A program made the position numbers and the translations under genes. The notes beneath the pieces are model-generated. The model saw only the letters and a list, made by a program, of their open reading frames with translations. It was not told the DNA's origin and did not search any database. A DNA stretch of 64,000 bases from an uncultured Eubacteriales bacterium (GTDB lineage Bacteria > Bacillota > Clostridia > Oscillospirales > Acutalibacteraceae): positions 1-64,000 of the forward strand of contig CAKSSR010000009.1 of NCBI GenBank assembly GCA_934489735.1. The letters run 5' to 3'. Of this stretch, positions 28,801 through 36,723 are shown in pieces (position 1 is the first letter of the stretch; each line of letters opens with the position of its first letter).

Positions 28801-31800
28801 CGATAATAACCTTGATTACAATATAACTTCTGCTGTCATAGAAGACGGAATAACTTGCATAAGTAATAATTTGTTTAAGAACGCCAGCAGCTTGGAAACA
28901 GTAGAAATTAAGAACAATGTGAGCTGTATAGGAAAATCCGCCTTCGAAGGATGTGAAAAGATTAAAGAAGTTTTAGTTCCCGACAGCGTATTTGAAATAA
29001 ATGAAAAGGCTTTTGCAGAATGTAGCAGCCTGGAATCAATAGAATTCTCTAATAATTTGAATAAAATAGGAACAAGTGCATTCGAAAATTGTAAAAGCTT
29101 ATCAAGTTTTGACCTTCCGGATACTTTGGAAAGCATAGGAGAAAAAACTTTTTATAATTGTAATGGAATTAATTCAATAATAATCCCCCAGAATGTCATA
29201 AGTATAGGAAAATTTGCATTCGCTAAGTGCGCATCTTTGAAAATCGTGAATTTGCCAGAAAAATTAAGCAATATTGAAGACGGCCTGTTCCAAGATTGTA
29301 CAAATTTGAATAATATTAATATCCCTGATCAATTGGAAAGGATCGGTTCAAAGGCATTTGCAAGCTGTGCAGGAATCAAAACTTTAAAGATCCCTGATAA
29401 AGTAACAGAAATAGGTGAGTCAGCATTCAGTGGATGTAGTGCTTTGCAAGAAATAAAATTACCGACGTCTTTAAAGGAAATAAGCAACTACTTGCTAAAT
29501 GGATGCACAATGTTGACATCGGTAGAGATCCCATTGCAAATTGAAAAAATATGGGAGGAATCGTTTGGCGGGTGCATAAAAATAAAAAATATTTACTTTC
29601 AAGGAGACTGCCCTACATTTAAAGGTTCCAACGCATTTGAAGGAATTGATGGAGCAACTATATATTATCCAAGTGGCGATGAATATAAAGGATGGACAAA
29701 TGAAGTAAGTAGTTCACCAACAGAGTATCAAGGCGCCAAAAATTTGACGTGGAGTGGCTACGGATATGTATACTGTGGCTTGGAAAAAGAAAACGGTGGC
29801 AAGAATGTAATATGCAGATTTATTCCAGATGGAAGCTATTATAAAGCAGTAATATCAATAAGTAGCCCTGACTCAAGCGGAAAGATAGCTGATTATTATA
29901 ATTTTACTAATTGGAACGACTACATATCAAAAATTAGCTCTATAATAATAGAAAGAGGAGTGACTGAAATAGGGAGCGGTTTGTTTAGGAGTGCAACGAT
30001 ATACTGGAACGAAAAAGAAGCAATTTCTATAGCAGATACTGTTACAAATATAAAAATGGGAGCTTTCGGTGTTACTGAAATTAAGAACGGATCAAGGAAA
30101 ATATTAAAAATTCCTAAAAGTGTTAAAAGTATTGAACAAGGGGCATTTTCAATCATTGGTTTCAATGAGATATATTTTGAAGGAAGTTGCCCTATAGCTA
30201 ACGGATATACGTTTGGTTCAAAGGGGAGTGATGGAACTATAGCATATTATCCAGCAGGAGATAACTCGTATAGTAAAGCAATTGAACAATATCCTAATTT
30301 TGAATGGAAAATGTGTTGCTTTTGTGGGAAAACTAATGAAAATGAAGGAAGAAATGTTATTGCAACGTTTACTTCTAATGAAAATGGGAACTACAATGTG
30401 TATATATCTACCCATTTGGGAAATAAAGAAGAAAGTGAAACAAGTAAAAAGAGTGGAATGCAAGACTATTCAAGTAAGGAACAGACGCCCTGGAACAAGT
30501 TTAGACATAAAATACAAGATATTACTATATCAGCGCAAGTATTAAGTGTCGGTTCTTATGCATTTAGTGAATGTGAAGGATTAAAAAATGTAAAAATTTA
30601 TAGTTCAGAAATAAACTCGAATGCATTTAGTAAGAGCAATATTGTAAAATTAATGATATTTAATAAAATTCCAATAAGAGAAAGAGCTTTTTATAAATGT
30701 GGCACATTGGATTCAGTTATTTTTTATTCTGGTTTTGAATCTATTGGGAAAGAAGCATTTGCTTACTGCAGAGATTTTAATTCTTTATATGCAGATAGTG
30801 AAAAAATTAACAATTCAATACCAATAGAACCACAGGGTGATGTTGGAACTGATGGAAATATTGAAGATGCCTTTAAAGGAAATAAGATAAATTTATACTG
30901 TAGCGAGGCGATATATAATAAAATGTATAAAAAATTTGGAGACGTATTTGTATTTGGAGGGAAAAACTGTAGCCGTAAGATAGCAACAATCATAGATTAT
31001 AATGATAGCGACAATAATTATTATGAATATAGTATTGACAATAAGATGTTGCATATCTATGGGAATGATTGTGGATTAATTGATGTATATAATCGTGGAA
31101 ACGAAGAAGGATTTAAAAAATTGGATATTGCAAAATATATTGAGAATGTAGAGACAATTATAATAGAAGACGGAATTACAGAAATGGGTTACTATGGTTT
31201 TTCAAAATTTACTAACCTCAAGTCAGTGAAGATCAGCAATACTGTAACAGATATATATGGATCTTTATTCAGTGGTTGCAAAAACTTAACTTCAGTAATA
31301 TTACCTGAAAATATAATAAGTTTAAAATATAATTTATTTAAGGACTGTACAAGTTTAACTTCAGTAACAATACCTAAGAGCGTGACAAGTTTAGGAGACA
31401 ATTTGTTTTACGGATGTAAAAGTTTAACTTCAGTAACAATACCTGAGGGTGTGACAAGCTTAGGGGATAATTTATTTAACGGATGTACAGAGATTAAATC
31501 CATTTATTTTCTGGGATATAATGTTCCTGAGATGACAGGCAGCACACTTGAAGGACTTGGAAGCGAAGGTAATGCAGTGACTTTATATTATCCATATTAT
31601 AGTGATATCTGGAAAAGTCAAAATATTACTACTAATTACAAAGGGGCTACTAATGTAGTTGGAAAGGCCTTCGTTGGAGGATACTGCGGCGATCCAAATG
31701 TAAACAATGGTAAGAATATATCATGTATATGTAGGGAAACCTCAACAGATGTATATGAAATGATCATCTTTGGGAAGGGAAAGATACAAGATGGGATAAA

Positions 31801-32878
31801 CGGTAGTAATAATTACGGATACTATCGTTACGATTCGTTTTTTTATGATTTTATTGACGAAAATATAATAAATAGTATTACATCTGTTATAATAGAAGAG
31901 GGAGTAACTAATATTGGAATAGGAACTTTTGCGAGCCTTACTGGATTAGTTAGCGTAAAACTACCGTCAAGTATAGTTAGCATAGGGGAATATGCATTTG
32001 GATATTGTGAGTACTTAACAAGTGTAAACTTTGAAGGAGGAATCAAGACGATAGGGGAATATGCATTCTATAATAGCGGATTAGTGACAATAGAAATTCC
32101 CAGCAGTGTAGTTGACATAGGGGAAAGTGCATTTGATAGTTGTGGGCATTTGACAAGCGTAACCTTGAATGAAGGAATCAAGACGATAGGGGAATATGCG
32201 TTTTATGATAGCGGATTAGGGACAGTAGAAATTCCCGGCAGTGTAGTTAGCATAGGGAGAGGTGTATTTAGTGAATGTAATAGCCTTAAAGAGATGCATT
32301 TTAAAGGAAACTTCCCTGAAATGATGAATATTTTTGGCACAAGTAATCCTGCAATAACTATATTTTATCCAGAAGGTAATACGACCTGGGAAAACAACAA
32401 AGGGTCAATTAACGCAAAATATACGAATGTGAAATTTGGTACGGATAAGCCAGAAGATACAAGCAATGTAACTCCAGGAAGTGATGATCAGGCAAGCAAT
32501 GAGTCTGCAAATGATACCTATATAGTGCCATATGGCTACGGAAGTATAGTATTTTCAGGGAATTATAGTGAAATAAAGAAGATATATATACCAAGTTCAG
32601 TTGATTATGTTTATTTTGACCTGAGTAATTTCAAAAACTTGAAGTATATAATATTTTATGATAAGAATCTACCTGAGAATTTAGATTTAAACAAAGAAAG
32701 TATTGAGAAAAATTTAGAGAAATATGATATTTATTGCGTTTCGAGATTAGTACATGACTTTAAAAAGATTAATAGTTTATATCTTTTATATAAAAATTTA
32801 ATAAAATGGAGACCTGGATGCTACATGGTTGTCACAGTATCTAACGTATTTAAGGAAAAGGAAGCAAACCCATTGTGA
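19874..32878 (+). CDS. giant secreted BspA-type leucine-rich repeat protein (4334 residues)
   Basis: AGGAGG lies eight bases before the ATG. Signal peptide (NLKFFTLFFIILMTIELNIYA), an acidic Asn/Glu-rich region (about 25-165), then many BspA-type (TpLRR) repeats of about 23 residues with the form tsIG..AF.gC..L..i.iP. The LRR blocks are not continuous: about 17 times they pass into a connecting cassette in which a YYP...N.TW segment leads to Y.GA.NI.W..Y and then to a YCG....N.G..lIC element and a beta-rich stretch. An extra acidic stretch interrupts one cassette at about residues 2822-2909. The C-terminus has no sorting motif or membrane helix, so attachment is unclear. BspA proteins of oral and gut bacteria bind host matrix or promote coaggregation; that role is inferred. 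Confidence 0.92.
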   Translation: MNLKFFTLFFIILMTIELNIYALDNDCNEIDLNNTNICMDDNCKLLTKGMTEKENDDNFVEMCDKIHHANENEKEKHGEKMNKSSIVQGNGEKAKDDIEYLNENTKCVSTEIENHIEELDQFDGNNEENNKEMFAQDLKTAEIDENDLISGSDTQGSTGTQSDENIKLENETLTISVVGEVTSDMISPYKSAVRNVILNDTVTSIGTEAFLNCRALKSVEVSKNVGSIGRGAFADCTSLKEIVFKGLPTIDKENVVFSGLNTTIYYPLSESGWQSIVSNKSSSTYQGATNIEWVGYNYFTYCGNKNQNGGRNLIDIINEVSNSEYELSIIKSKAADSSGFDMIDYSDDEINNNENRTLLIPNGYTVSSITIEDGVTGIGANGFRMGDEKIDGIKEIVIPESVKSINENAFYGLTSLTSVIFEGKFPKVSGTNTFKDCKVTFHCNMHYCNDKEFIKLTGETKCFGAEEAKWDIFGYCGKGNSKILKCTLKKIEEIGEDHIYKAEINVDSSYGSDYYMEDYTAIRRFIPEEYTKYIKYLMLDVNIKNIGDYAFNGLSALKWIIINDKIEKIGKNAFDGCNRLKEIDFIGDMPEIGEFAFKNIADSATIYYERGNTTWNNAEENGININKNASYRGATNLKWAECHHSRHNSKGTVYKRWTEYDNGSYKKLAFMGYGMIVDDNNNESVYGEGYSPTTIEIKEGLISSGKYYRWTATKNAIFADTVQILTENSFRSNNLSDILLPKGLKTIGYAALSDLKRVNITFQSYPTSMNGCMFAYWDSADRNKTNPTIYYPINNNNWITAKSGNKRIVDNTSFGNGINIKWIGYCYCGDKSVNNGEDVRCEVEKTSDGSYKMRITGKGNIRDYELDDRMIPESYSKDVRTLTVDSGVTGIGAHAFENYNSLKSVDINGDLSKIGSKAFSNCLELGTIDIAGAFPQEFSEDAFNNIDVDVYYLSDKWNNDKKAQEAITNNKHAGASRINWYSDNVTVIKCGNKIYCYIYKNQNKMAFRGSGHIDNYTGSNILAKSKDINGKEIDVKPEDIYYLEMENEIQTISNNMLTGFVNLKTIDTSNKLIVIGREAFKNNKLLESVALPDQINEIYESIFEGCESLKNVNFPRNTKGITKAMFKNCKSLSEIELHDEVTGIGEEAFSGCSSLDYIEIPKSVTTIGKQAFESCSDLNSISIFGQPKIEENAFKDCKGLRKIYFYGDFPTIDSSSFKNIGSKNDPTIIYYPGENETWKAKYDEKVLTETYGGATNIIWTPYNIINCGPDDNPSSVICQLVKTDGENCYKARIVKNGASKGEEMRDYEEGNNILTDTNYDNCEIKSIKIEEEISSIGNNAFSGFESLERISFYGDFVTVGENAFGGIGNNDQAVVAYYHGDNATWRKKYEAKELTSDYKGATNIKWMPYDMIYCGLISENEGENLICKLILTEGGEYIAKISKNQADSSGKMRDYNAGMNILKGTEFESYNVTYVEIDEGVTTIGANAFNGLTSIQRIYFYCDYPGKDNTAEDNIGENAFKGLGKSDDPVIAYYPENTSDRNDEAVHMWNGINVTDKLTSVFKGASNILWKPYNSIYCGANSENNYSDLICRLIYVSGEQENEVYIARISKNGLASDGKMKDYDTNNGNIISSDKDFKDFANKIQYIEIEDDVSSIGKNAFNGLTNVRKMNFYGDFLTIGDNAFVGIGTNGNPTVIYYPGNNETWQEKYEENLLTNTYAGATNVVWTPYDSIYCGKVGNEKALICKLILIGKDNYMAVVSSNDKENGEMSDYEENENIFTTYSRSKQSSTGALGNSEGIVEKIHEIESSFETGEGEEIQTIDNTSIGDKISVVRIGEGVKSIGKNAFSGLKNLRAVVIEGELSTIGEGAFKNCSNLEGIVFLNEAVSNTSIKSDAFLNDSFSFYYPIDSKIDNKSMEGKGAQRIDIKPYKYCINCGDFSISDGDNAVALVVPHGNNKYKIEIIGSEKVGDYEASYGMLDDSSIEISKNDIISISIGDGIDTIGETSFYNFSGVKEIQFNGAIPSQIDEKAFKGISNVNIYVREDEEFPTNAKIYKSAENVKWFKYCYYNYCGLKDKDNGIDLIYRITIDDNNDNILNIFGNGEMRNYNDGNIVSNEYEIKAVTVSNGISNLGTNFMNGMSSLKTVSMMNNITKIGDRAFENCIGLEEIVFPNDLEYLGGSVCLGCTGLESVKLSSKISKINNNAFNGCTGLTKVELPESVTRIGENAFEGCTGLTEFKIPSQVVAIGNSAFKDCTRIENFSFYGNFIKEIGEDAFGKIGQENNATVMYYPGDNSTWTKQEYVLSNPNYKGAKNIKWVAYMYGYCGDLSTNEGKDIMYVVLSRDDKYTVEISGNGKMRNYISGDSLLFAFNGKKNIESIKVDEGVTNIGSNAFYDYTSLVDITLPSTMNYIGMSSFENCKLLSEIEISERITVIEERTFKGCESLTNIKGSLSNITKICKSAFHDCLKLRSISFSEKLISIEDNAFKNCKEMYVKNNPDGLMVMGRGAFYNCCKLSSISIPNGIKNIFDDTFNNCSSLNEIKLADSIESIGKSAFSKCVSIKYMYLPANIKEIRENAFSLCDNIKEIYFNGDFPAISNNAFLNLNTKAYYNEEIWTSIDAAKALNDKKYKGAKNIEWINYIKIIECGKANPKDVICRIVRSDNSKYKAIFTGIGEIKDYTKDNLLLGADKDVSNSIIVAEFGDGITNVSNYLLYDWINLQSVKLSDTITWLGNNSFAENQSLKVLHILKNITRLGSEVLANCKNLEKIYFYCDFPQEVGENAFENLKTIAYYPKNNETWTAKINKNGAGAVRISDIDWNYVGRDEPNDCNRIAYCSGDVDEAEIDESLVNDELNIEEHLDKNEDKTNSPELDIEKDLLSSGERLVENENKSLSSDCMNGNVAEQNDEIVDEKYRGAEEIIWAQNEFVYCGLEEENEGKNVICEFVPVDDQSNYKAVISINGSSPSGKIKDFNDNILSDNNLDYNITSAVIEDGITCISNNLFKNASSLETVEIKNNVSCIGKSAFEGCEKIKEVLVPDSVFEINEKAFAECSSLESIEFSNNLNKIGTSAFENCKSLSSFDLPDTLESIGEKTFYNCNGINSIIIPQNVISIGKFAFAKCASLKIVNLPEKLSNIEDGLFQDCTNLNNINIPDQLERIGSKAFASCAGIKTLKIPDKVTEIGESAFSGCSALQEIKLPTSLKEISNYLLNGCTMLTSVEIPLQIEKIWEESFGGCIKIKNIYFQGDCPTFKGSNAFEGIDGATIYYPSGDEYKGWTNEVSSSPTEYQGAKNLTWSGYGYVYCGLEKENGGKNVICRFIPDGSYYKAVISISSPDSSGKIADYYNFTNWNDYISKISSIIIERGVTEIGSGLFRSATIYWNEKEAISIADTVTNIKMGAFGVTEIKNGSRKILKIPKSVKSIEQGAFSIIGFNEIYFEGSCPIANGYTFGSKGSDGTIAYYPAGDNSYSKAIEQYPNFEWKMCCFCGKTNENEGRNVIATFTSNENGNYNVYISTHLGNKEESETSKKSGMQDYSSKEQTPWNKFRHKIQDITISAQVLSVGSYAFSECEGLKNVKIYSSEINSNAFSKSNIVKLMIFNKIPIRERAFYKCGTLDSVIFYSGFESIGKEAFAYCRDFNSLYADSEKINNSIPIEPQGDVGTDGNIEDAFKGNKINLYCSEAIYNKMYKKFGDVFVFGGKNCSRKIATIIDYNDSDNNYYEYSIDNKMLHIYGNDCGLIDVYNRGNEEGFKKLDIAKYIENVETIIIEDGITEMGYYGFSKFTNLKSVKISNTVTDIYGSLFSGCKNLTSVILPENIISLKYNLFKDCTSLTSVTIPKSVTSLGDNLFYGCKSLTSVTIPEGVTSLGDNLFNGCTEIKSIYFLGYNVPEMTGSTLEGLGSEGNAVTLYYPYYSDIWKSQNITTNYKGATNVVGKAFVGGYCGDPNVNNGKNISCICRETSTDVYEMIIFGKGKIQDGINGSNNYGYYRYDSFFYDFIDENIINSITSVIIEEGVTNIGIGTFASLTGLVSVKLPSSIVSIGEYAFGYCEYLTSVNFEGGIKTIGEYAFYNSGLVTIEIPSSVVDIGESAFDSCGHLTSVTLNEGIKTIGEYAFYDSGLGTVEIPGSVVSIGRGVFSECNSLKEMHFKGNFPEMMNIFGTSNPAITIFYPEGNTTWENNKGSINAKYTNVKFGTDKPEDTSNVTPGSDDQASNESANDTYIVPYGYGSIVFSGNYSEIKKIYIPSSVDYVYFDLSNFKNLKYIIFYDKNLPENLDLNKESIEKNLEKYDIYCVSRLVHDFKKINSLYLLYKNLIKWRPGCYMVVTVSNVFKEKEANPL

Positions 32879-32984
32879 TGAATTAATTAAACGGAGGAGT
32901 AAAGTGAACGAGCTATCTTGGGAGGTGGGATGGTTTGTTCACTAAAACTTAAAACCTTGGTTAAAGAAATTTTAAGTTAGTATA

Positions 32985-33560
32985 CGTTCGTTTCATAAAA
33001 AAAATAAAAAAGGAATCATAAAAAGAGAACAAATCAAAGGGGAAAAGAAACGTAATGGAGATTTGCGATAACGGGAGATCAAAGATATCAGGGATATGTA
33101 AAGCATAAATTAAGTAATATGATGACGTTTGCCAATAATAAAGAAGCTTTTTTTAAGAGGAACTTGGGATAGAGAAGATACCATCAAAGCCAAAACAAAG
33201 ATTCTCAACACTTCAAACAATGACAGCATATCTAACGGAGTTGTTTTAGAAAAGGAAAATAAACGGGAGAAGACCGATGGGATACCAGTATTTCAAGAAA
33301 TGTTTGGATACTTAAGAATAAAAGGCAAGACTATCACAGCGGATGCAATACATTGTTAGAAAGAGATTTGTGAAAGGGCAATAGAGAAAGAAAATCAAAA
33401 GAGTCTGTACAAGGAATAAAAATAAAGTAACTGAATAGACTAGCTATTATATTTCCAATTCAAAGGCTTCTACAAAAAAATCACTTGCTATTTTAAGAAA
33501 ACATTGGACGATTGAAAGCATGGAACTGGATATTGACTTATTTCTTGTATTTGAATTTAT
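32985..33560 (+). pseudogene. decayed ISAs1-family (COG5433, YbfD/YdcC-like) transposase
   Basis: No intact frame, but family blocks can be read in all three frames: EICDN.RSK at about 33060, GIPVFQEMFGYLRIKGKT with ITADAIHC at about 33280-33357 followed after a stop by KEICERAIEKE, and RKHWTIESMELDIDLFL at about 33500-33545. These match, in order, the N-terminal, central DDE and C-terminal parts of ISAs1 transposases. A further degraded copy lies at 50930-51290 and a short 5' fragment at 49690-49770. The 33441-33560 part was needed to recognise the C-terminal block. Terminal inverted repeats could not be seen. The interval 32879-32984 holds nothing I can identify. Confidence 0.7.
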
Positions 33561-33589
33561 GAAACGAGTCGAAATTAGTATAAACGGTA

Positions 33590-33617
33590 TTGACTTTTTT
33601 GAGATATAGTATATAAT
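33590..33617 (+). promoter_or_regulatory. promoter of the lipoprotein gene
   Basis: TTGACT (33590-33595), 16-bp spacer, TATAAT (33612-33617), about 70 bp before the ATG and just after the transposase remnant. Confidence 0.7.
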
Positions 33618-33687
33618 GATAATGTGCCATATAATATTATTTATACAAATAGTCAAGAAAATTTAAAAATTGAAAGGATTGATTTAT

Positions 33688-34221
33688 ATGAGTAAAAGAC
33701 TTAACATGGCTATAGTATGCACATCATTAGCAGCTATGATGAGTTTAACAGGATGTGGGTTCCTTAATGATTATAATAATGACTTTATTATAGCGAGAAC
33801 TAGCAGTTATAATGTAGTGGGACGAAATCATTCACTGAGCGGTGACGGAATGACTTTAAATTGTGACATAATTAAGCTTTCTGGACATTACAATTTGGGA
33901 ACAATTGAAACTGAGACAGACTGTGATGAGAAACTGGAAGTATCCATGAAGGCTACGCAGGGAAAAGTTAAGTTAGTTTTAGTACATCCCAATTCTCATG
34001 TAGAGGTATTGAAGGAAGTGAAGGCTGGTTTAGATAATCAGATTGAAGGAGAAGTAATATTTCATTGTGAGAAAGGGCAAAGTAAGTTGAAGATAGTAGG
34101 AGAGGACTTTGAAGGAACATATAAGATCAACAAAACGGCATATTCGAAGGTGAACCTTAGTCCTGAATATGTATTACGTTCAGATGGAAGCGACATGAAT
34201 TCTCCGGATATTAAGATGTAA
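33688..34221 (+). CDS. small lipoprotein, function unknown
   Basis: 177 residues from ATG 33688 (AAAGGA upstream; an earlier in-frame TTG has no site). A lipoprotein signal peptide ends in the lipobox SLTGCGF, so the cysteine would be lipidated and the protein held on the outer face of the membrane. The mature part is beta-rich (LSGHYNLGTIETE, GKVKLVLVHPNSHVEVLKEV, GTYKINKTAYSK) with no recognised domain. It has its own promoter and is followed 54 bp later by recD2, with which no functional link is evident. Confidence 0.78.
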   Translation: MSKRLNMAIVCTSLAAMMSLTGCGFLNDYNNDFIIARTSSYNVVGRNHSLSGDGMTLNCDIIKLSGHYNLGTIETETDCDEKLEVSMKATQGKVKLVLVHPNSHVEVLKEVKAGLDNQIEGEVIFHCEKGQSKLKIVGEDFEGTYKINKTAYSKVNLSPEYVLRSDGSDMNSPDIKM

Positions 34222-34275
34222 AGGATAGTTGATATTATTTTATCATATCTCAATAATTTTTGGGAGAGTGAAGAT

Positions 34276-36411
34276 ATGGAGCAAGTAAGTGGAGTAGTCG
34301 AAAGAATTACTTATTGCGATAAAGAGAATGGATTTGGAGTAATAAAAGTAAAGGTAAGCGGCTATAGAGAATTGATTACTATGGTTGGGAATCTATCTAC
34401 TGTGAACATAGGGAGCGTTGTCAATGCATTAGGAATTTGGAGGACGAATTCGAAGTTTGGCAAACAATTCAAGGTGGAAAATTGGAAAGAGTCACTTCCG
34501 TCAGACAATTATGAAATAGAGAGGTATCTGGGGAGTGGATTGATTAGAGGAATTGGCCCAAAGATTGCTAAAGTGATAGTTGACACATTCGGCTCGAGAA
34601 CTTTTGAGATTATAGAGAGAACTCCTGAAAAATTATTAGGGATCCCTAAGCTTGGAAAGAAGAAGATAGAATTAATAATTTCAAGTTGGAAAGAGCAAAA
34701 GAATATCAAGGAATTGATGATATTTTTGCAAAAGATAGGGATAGGGGCATCATTTGTTAGAAAAATATTTAATGCATATGGAAAAGAAAGTATAAATATA
34801 ATAAAAGATAATCCATATCAATTGATAGACGATATAAATGGAATAGGTTTTAGGACGGCAGATCTCATCGCACAAGGATTGGGATTGAATAGAGAGTCAT
34901 ATGACAGGTGTCGGACAGGGATTATATACATTTTAGAATATATGGCTAATACAGAAGGACACTGTTATTTACCATTTGATGAGCTTATAGATAAATGTTC
35001 TAGGATGCTTCAAATAGACCCTTGCAAAATTATAATGACATATGACAGTCTGGTAAGCAATGGGGAACTAATTGTTGATTCAGATAGAGTTTATTTGCCA
35101 TCGTTCTTCAGATCGGAGATCGGATTAGCAAATAAGATAATGAATATTAAGAAATTTAATAAATTTGTAGAAGTCTATGACGAAAATCTTGATATGGAAA
35201 TTGAAAAAGTTGAAATGAAGAATGGTATAAAATATGATGATGTTCAAAGATCAGCAATAAAGTCGGCGGTGTCATCTAAATTTACTATAATAACTGGAGG
35301 AGCAGGAGTAGGAAAGACTACAATAACTAAAGCAATTATAAATATATTTGAAAATAGGAATAAAAAAGTAATCCTAACTGCACCGACAGGAAAAGCAGCT
35401 AAAAGGTTAGCGGAAGTTACTGGCATTGAAGCTAAAACGATACACAGGCTACTGGAAGCTCAAAAAGATGGATATTTCTATAGAAATAGTGAGCATAAAA
35501 TAGACGGAGATGTACTAATAGTCGATGAAACCTCAATGGTAGATATAATTTTGATGAATAATTTACTAAAAGCAGTTCCAGATGGAATGACTGTTATATT
35601 AATAGGTGACTCAAACCAGCTTGCATCTGTCGGACCGGGGAATGTCTTGAAGGATATAATAAAATCTGCATGCGTGGAGGTAATAGAACTAAAGAAAATA
35701 TACCGGCAGACTAAAATCAGTAATATAATTTTAAATTCTCATAAGATAAATGATGGAGAAATGATAGACTTGAACAATAAGCCTGACTCCGATTTCTTTT
35801 TTATAAAGGAAGATAACGATGAGAGATGCGTTGATATAATATTGAACTTGTGTTCAGACAGATTGCCAGCTTATTATAAAGTAAATCCTATCTCTGATAT
35901 CCAAGTTATTACTCCCATGAAGAGAGGATGCTTGGGAGTAGACAATTTGAATAGAGCTTTGCAAGAAAATTTAAATCATAATAGAAATTTTTTGAGAAGA
36001 GATACAATCGAATATCGTATGTGTGATAAAGTAATGCAAATAAAGAACAATTATGAGAAACAAGTCTTCAATGGGGATATAGGAGTGATCTGTTCGATTG
36101 ATAAAGAAAGAGAAGAATTGGAAGTTAATTTCGATTGTCGAACGATAAGATATAATATTTCAGAATTGGATGAGATAAACTTGGCTTATGCATGTACAAT
36201 CCATAAAAGCCAAGGGGCAGAGTATCCAATTGTTATTATTCCTATGACGACTTCACATTTTGTTATGCTGGAAAGGAATTTGTTATATACGGGCGTGACA
36301 AGGGCTAGGAAAATTTGCATTTTGGTTGGAAAAGAGGACGCTGTTCAAAGAGCTATAGAGAACAATTTATCAAGGGTTAGATATACTTCACTATCTCAAA
36401 GACTATCTTAA
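34276..36411 (+). CDS. recD2: RecD2-type ATP-dependent 5'-3' DNA helicase
   Basis: 711 residues, slightly shorter than average for the family. An N-terminal OB-like domain (SGVVERITYCDKENGFGVIKV) and tandem helix-hairpin-helix region (about 85-210: GIGPKIAK, GIPKLGKKKIE, GIGFRTADLIA) identify the RecD2/YrrC branch, which works without RecBC. Helicase motifs: Walker A TGGAGVGKTT (about 337-346), VIVDETSM-like LIVDETSMVD, GDSNQLASVGPGNVL, the Q/R motif YRQT, and the C-terminal AYACTIHKSQGAEYP and LLYTGVTRARK. RecD2 takes part in DNA repair and replication-fork processing. GGGAGAG precedes the ATG. Closed by a terminator. Confidence 0.95.
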   Translation: MEQVSGVVERITYCDKENGFGVIKVKVSGYRELITMVGNLSTVNIGSVVNALGIWRTNSKFGKQFKVENWKESLPSDNYEIERYLGSGLIRGIGPKIAKVIVDTFGSRTFEIIERTPEKLLGIPKLGKKKIELIISSWKEQKNIKELMIFLQKIGIGASFVRKIFNAYGKESINIIKDNPYQLIDDINGIGFRTADLIAQGLGLNRESYDRCRTGIIYILEYMANTEGHCYLPFDELIDKCSRMLQIDPCKIIMTYDSLVSNGELIVDSDRVYLPSFFRSEIGLANKIMNIKKFNKFVEVYDENLDMEIEKVEMKNGIKYDDVQRSAIKSAVSSKFTIITGGAGVGKTTITKAIINIFENRNKKVILTAPTGKAAKRLAEVTGIEAKTIHRLLEAQKDGYFYRNSEHKIDGDVLIVDETSMVDIILMNNLLKAVPDGMTVILIGDSNQLASVGPGNVLKDIIKSACVEVIELKKIYRQTKISNIILNSHKINDGEMIDLNNKPDSDFFFIKEDNDERCVDIILNLCSDRLPAYYKVNPISDIQVITPMKRGCLGVDNLNRALQENLNHNRNFLRRDTIEYRMCDKVMQIKNNYEKQVFNGDIGVICSIDKEREELEVNFDCRTIRYNISELDEINLAYACTIHKSQGAEYPIVIIPMTTSHFVMLERNLLYTGVTRARKICILVGKEDAVQRAIENNLSRVRYTSLSQRLS

Positions 36412-36424
36412 GGTAAATAATGAA

Positions 36425-36462
36425 AGACAAAGACTTCTATTGAGCCTTTGTCTGATTTTTTT
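36425..36462 (+). terminator. intrinsic terminator after recD2
   Basis: AGACAAAG (36425-36432) pairs with CTTTGTCT (36446-36453), followed by GATTTTTTT. Confidence 0.85.
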
Positions 36463-36469
36463 GTCCTAT

Positions 36470-36538
36470 TTTGTATTTTTGTGGTATTTTACTTTGAATT
36501 TTTGTGGCATTTTGCTTTGTATTCTTGCGGTGCGTTAA
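36470..36538. repeat. about three 23-bp tandem repeats
   Basis: Units begin at 36470, 36493 and 36516 and share TTTG-T/A-ATTTTTGTGG-T/C-ATTTT-A/G-C; the third is diverged. They lie between convergent recD2 and the MATE gene. No spacer structure, so not CRISPR. The rest of 36539-36720 shows nothing I can identify. Confidence 0.5.
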
Positions 36539-36723
36539 AAAAAATCTCAATTTTTAAGACTTGCCCTTGAATTACCAAGGCTTTATCTTGAATTTTATAG
36601 TCAACCTTTTGCCGTAAAACTACAAACTGACTAAGAGGGGATTGAAATCTAATGCCAAATTTGGATAATCTGTATATAAGAAAGACCAAGCAGTTGACAA
36701 AAATCATCAACTACTTAGCTTTG

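Noticed and set aside
30282..30545. 87-codon plus-strand frame inside the giant LRR gene
   Set aside because: Alternative frame of the repeat protein without start signal.
36470..36538. CRISPR array
   Set aside because: Units are contiguous without spacers, only about three copies, and no cas genes are nearby.
36489..36710. 73-codon minus-strand frame between recD2 and the MATE gene
   Set aside because: No ribosome site, composition is dominated by the tandem repeats, and no homology is recognised.
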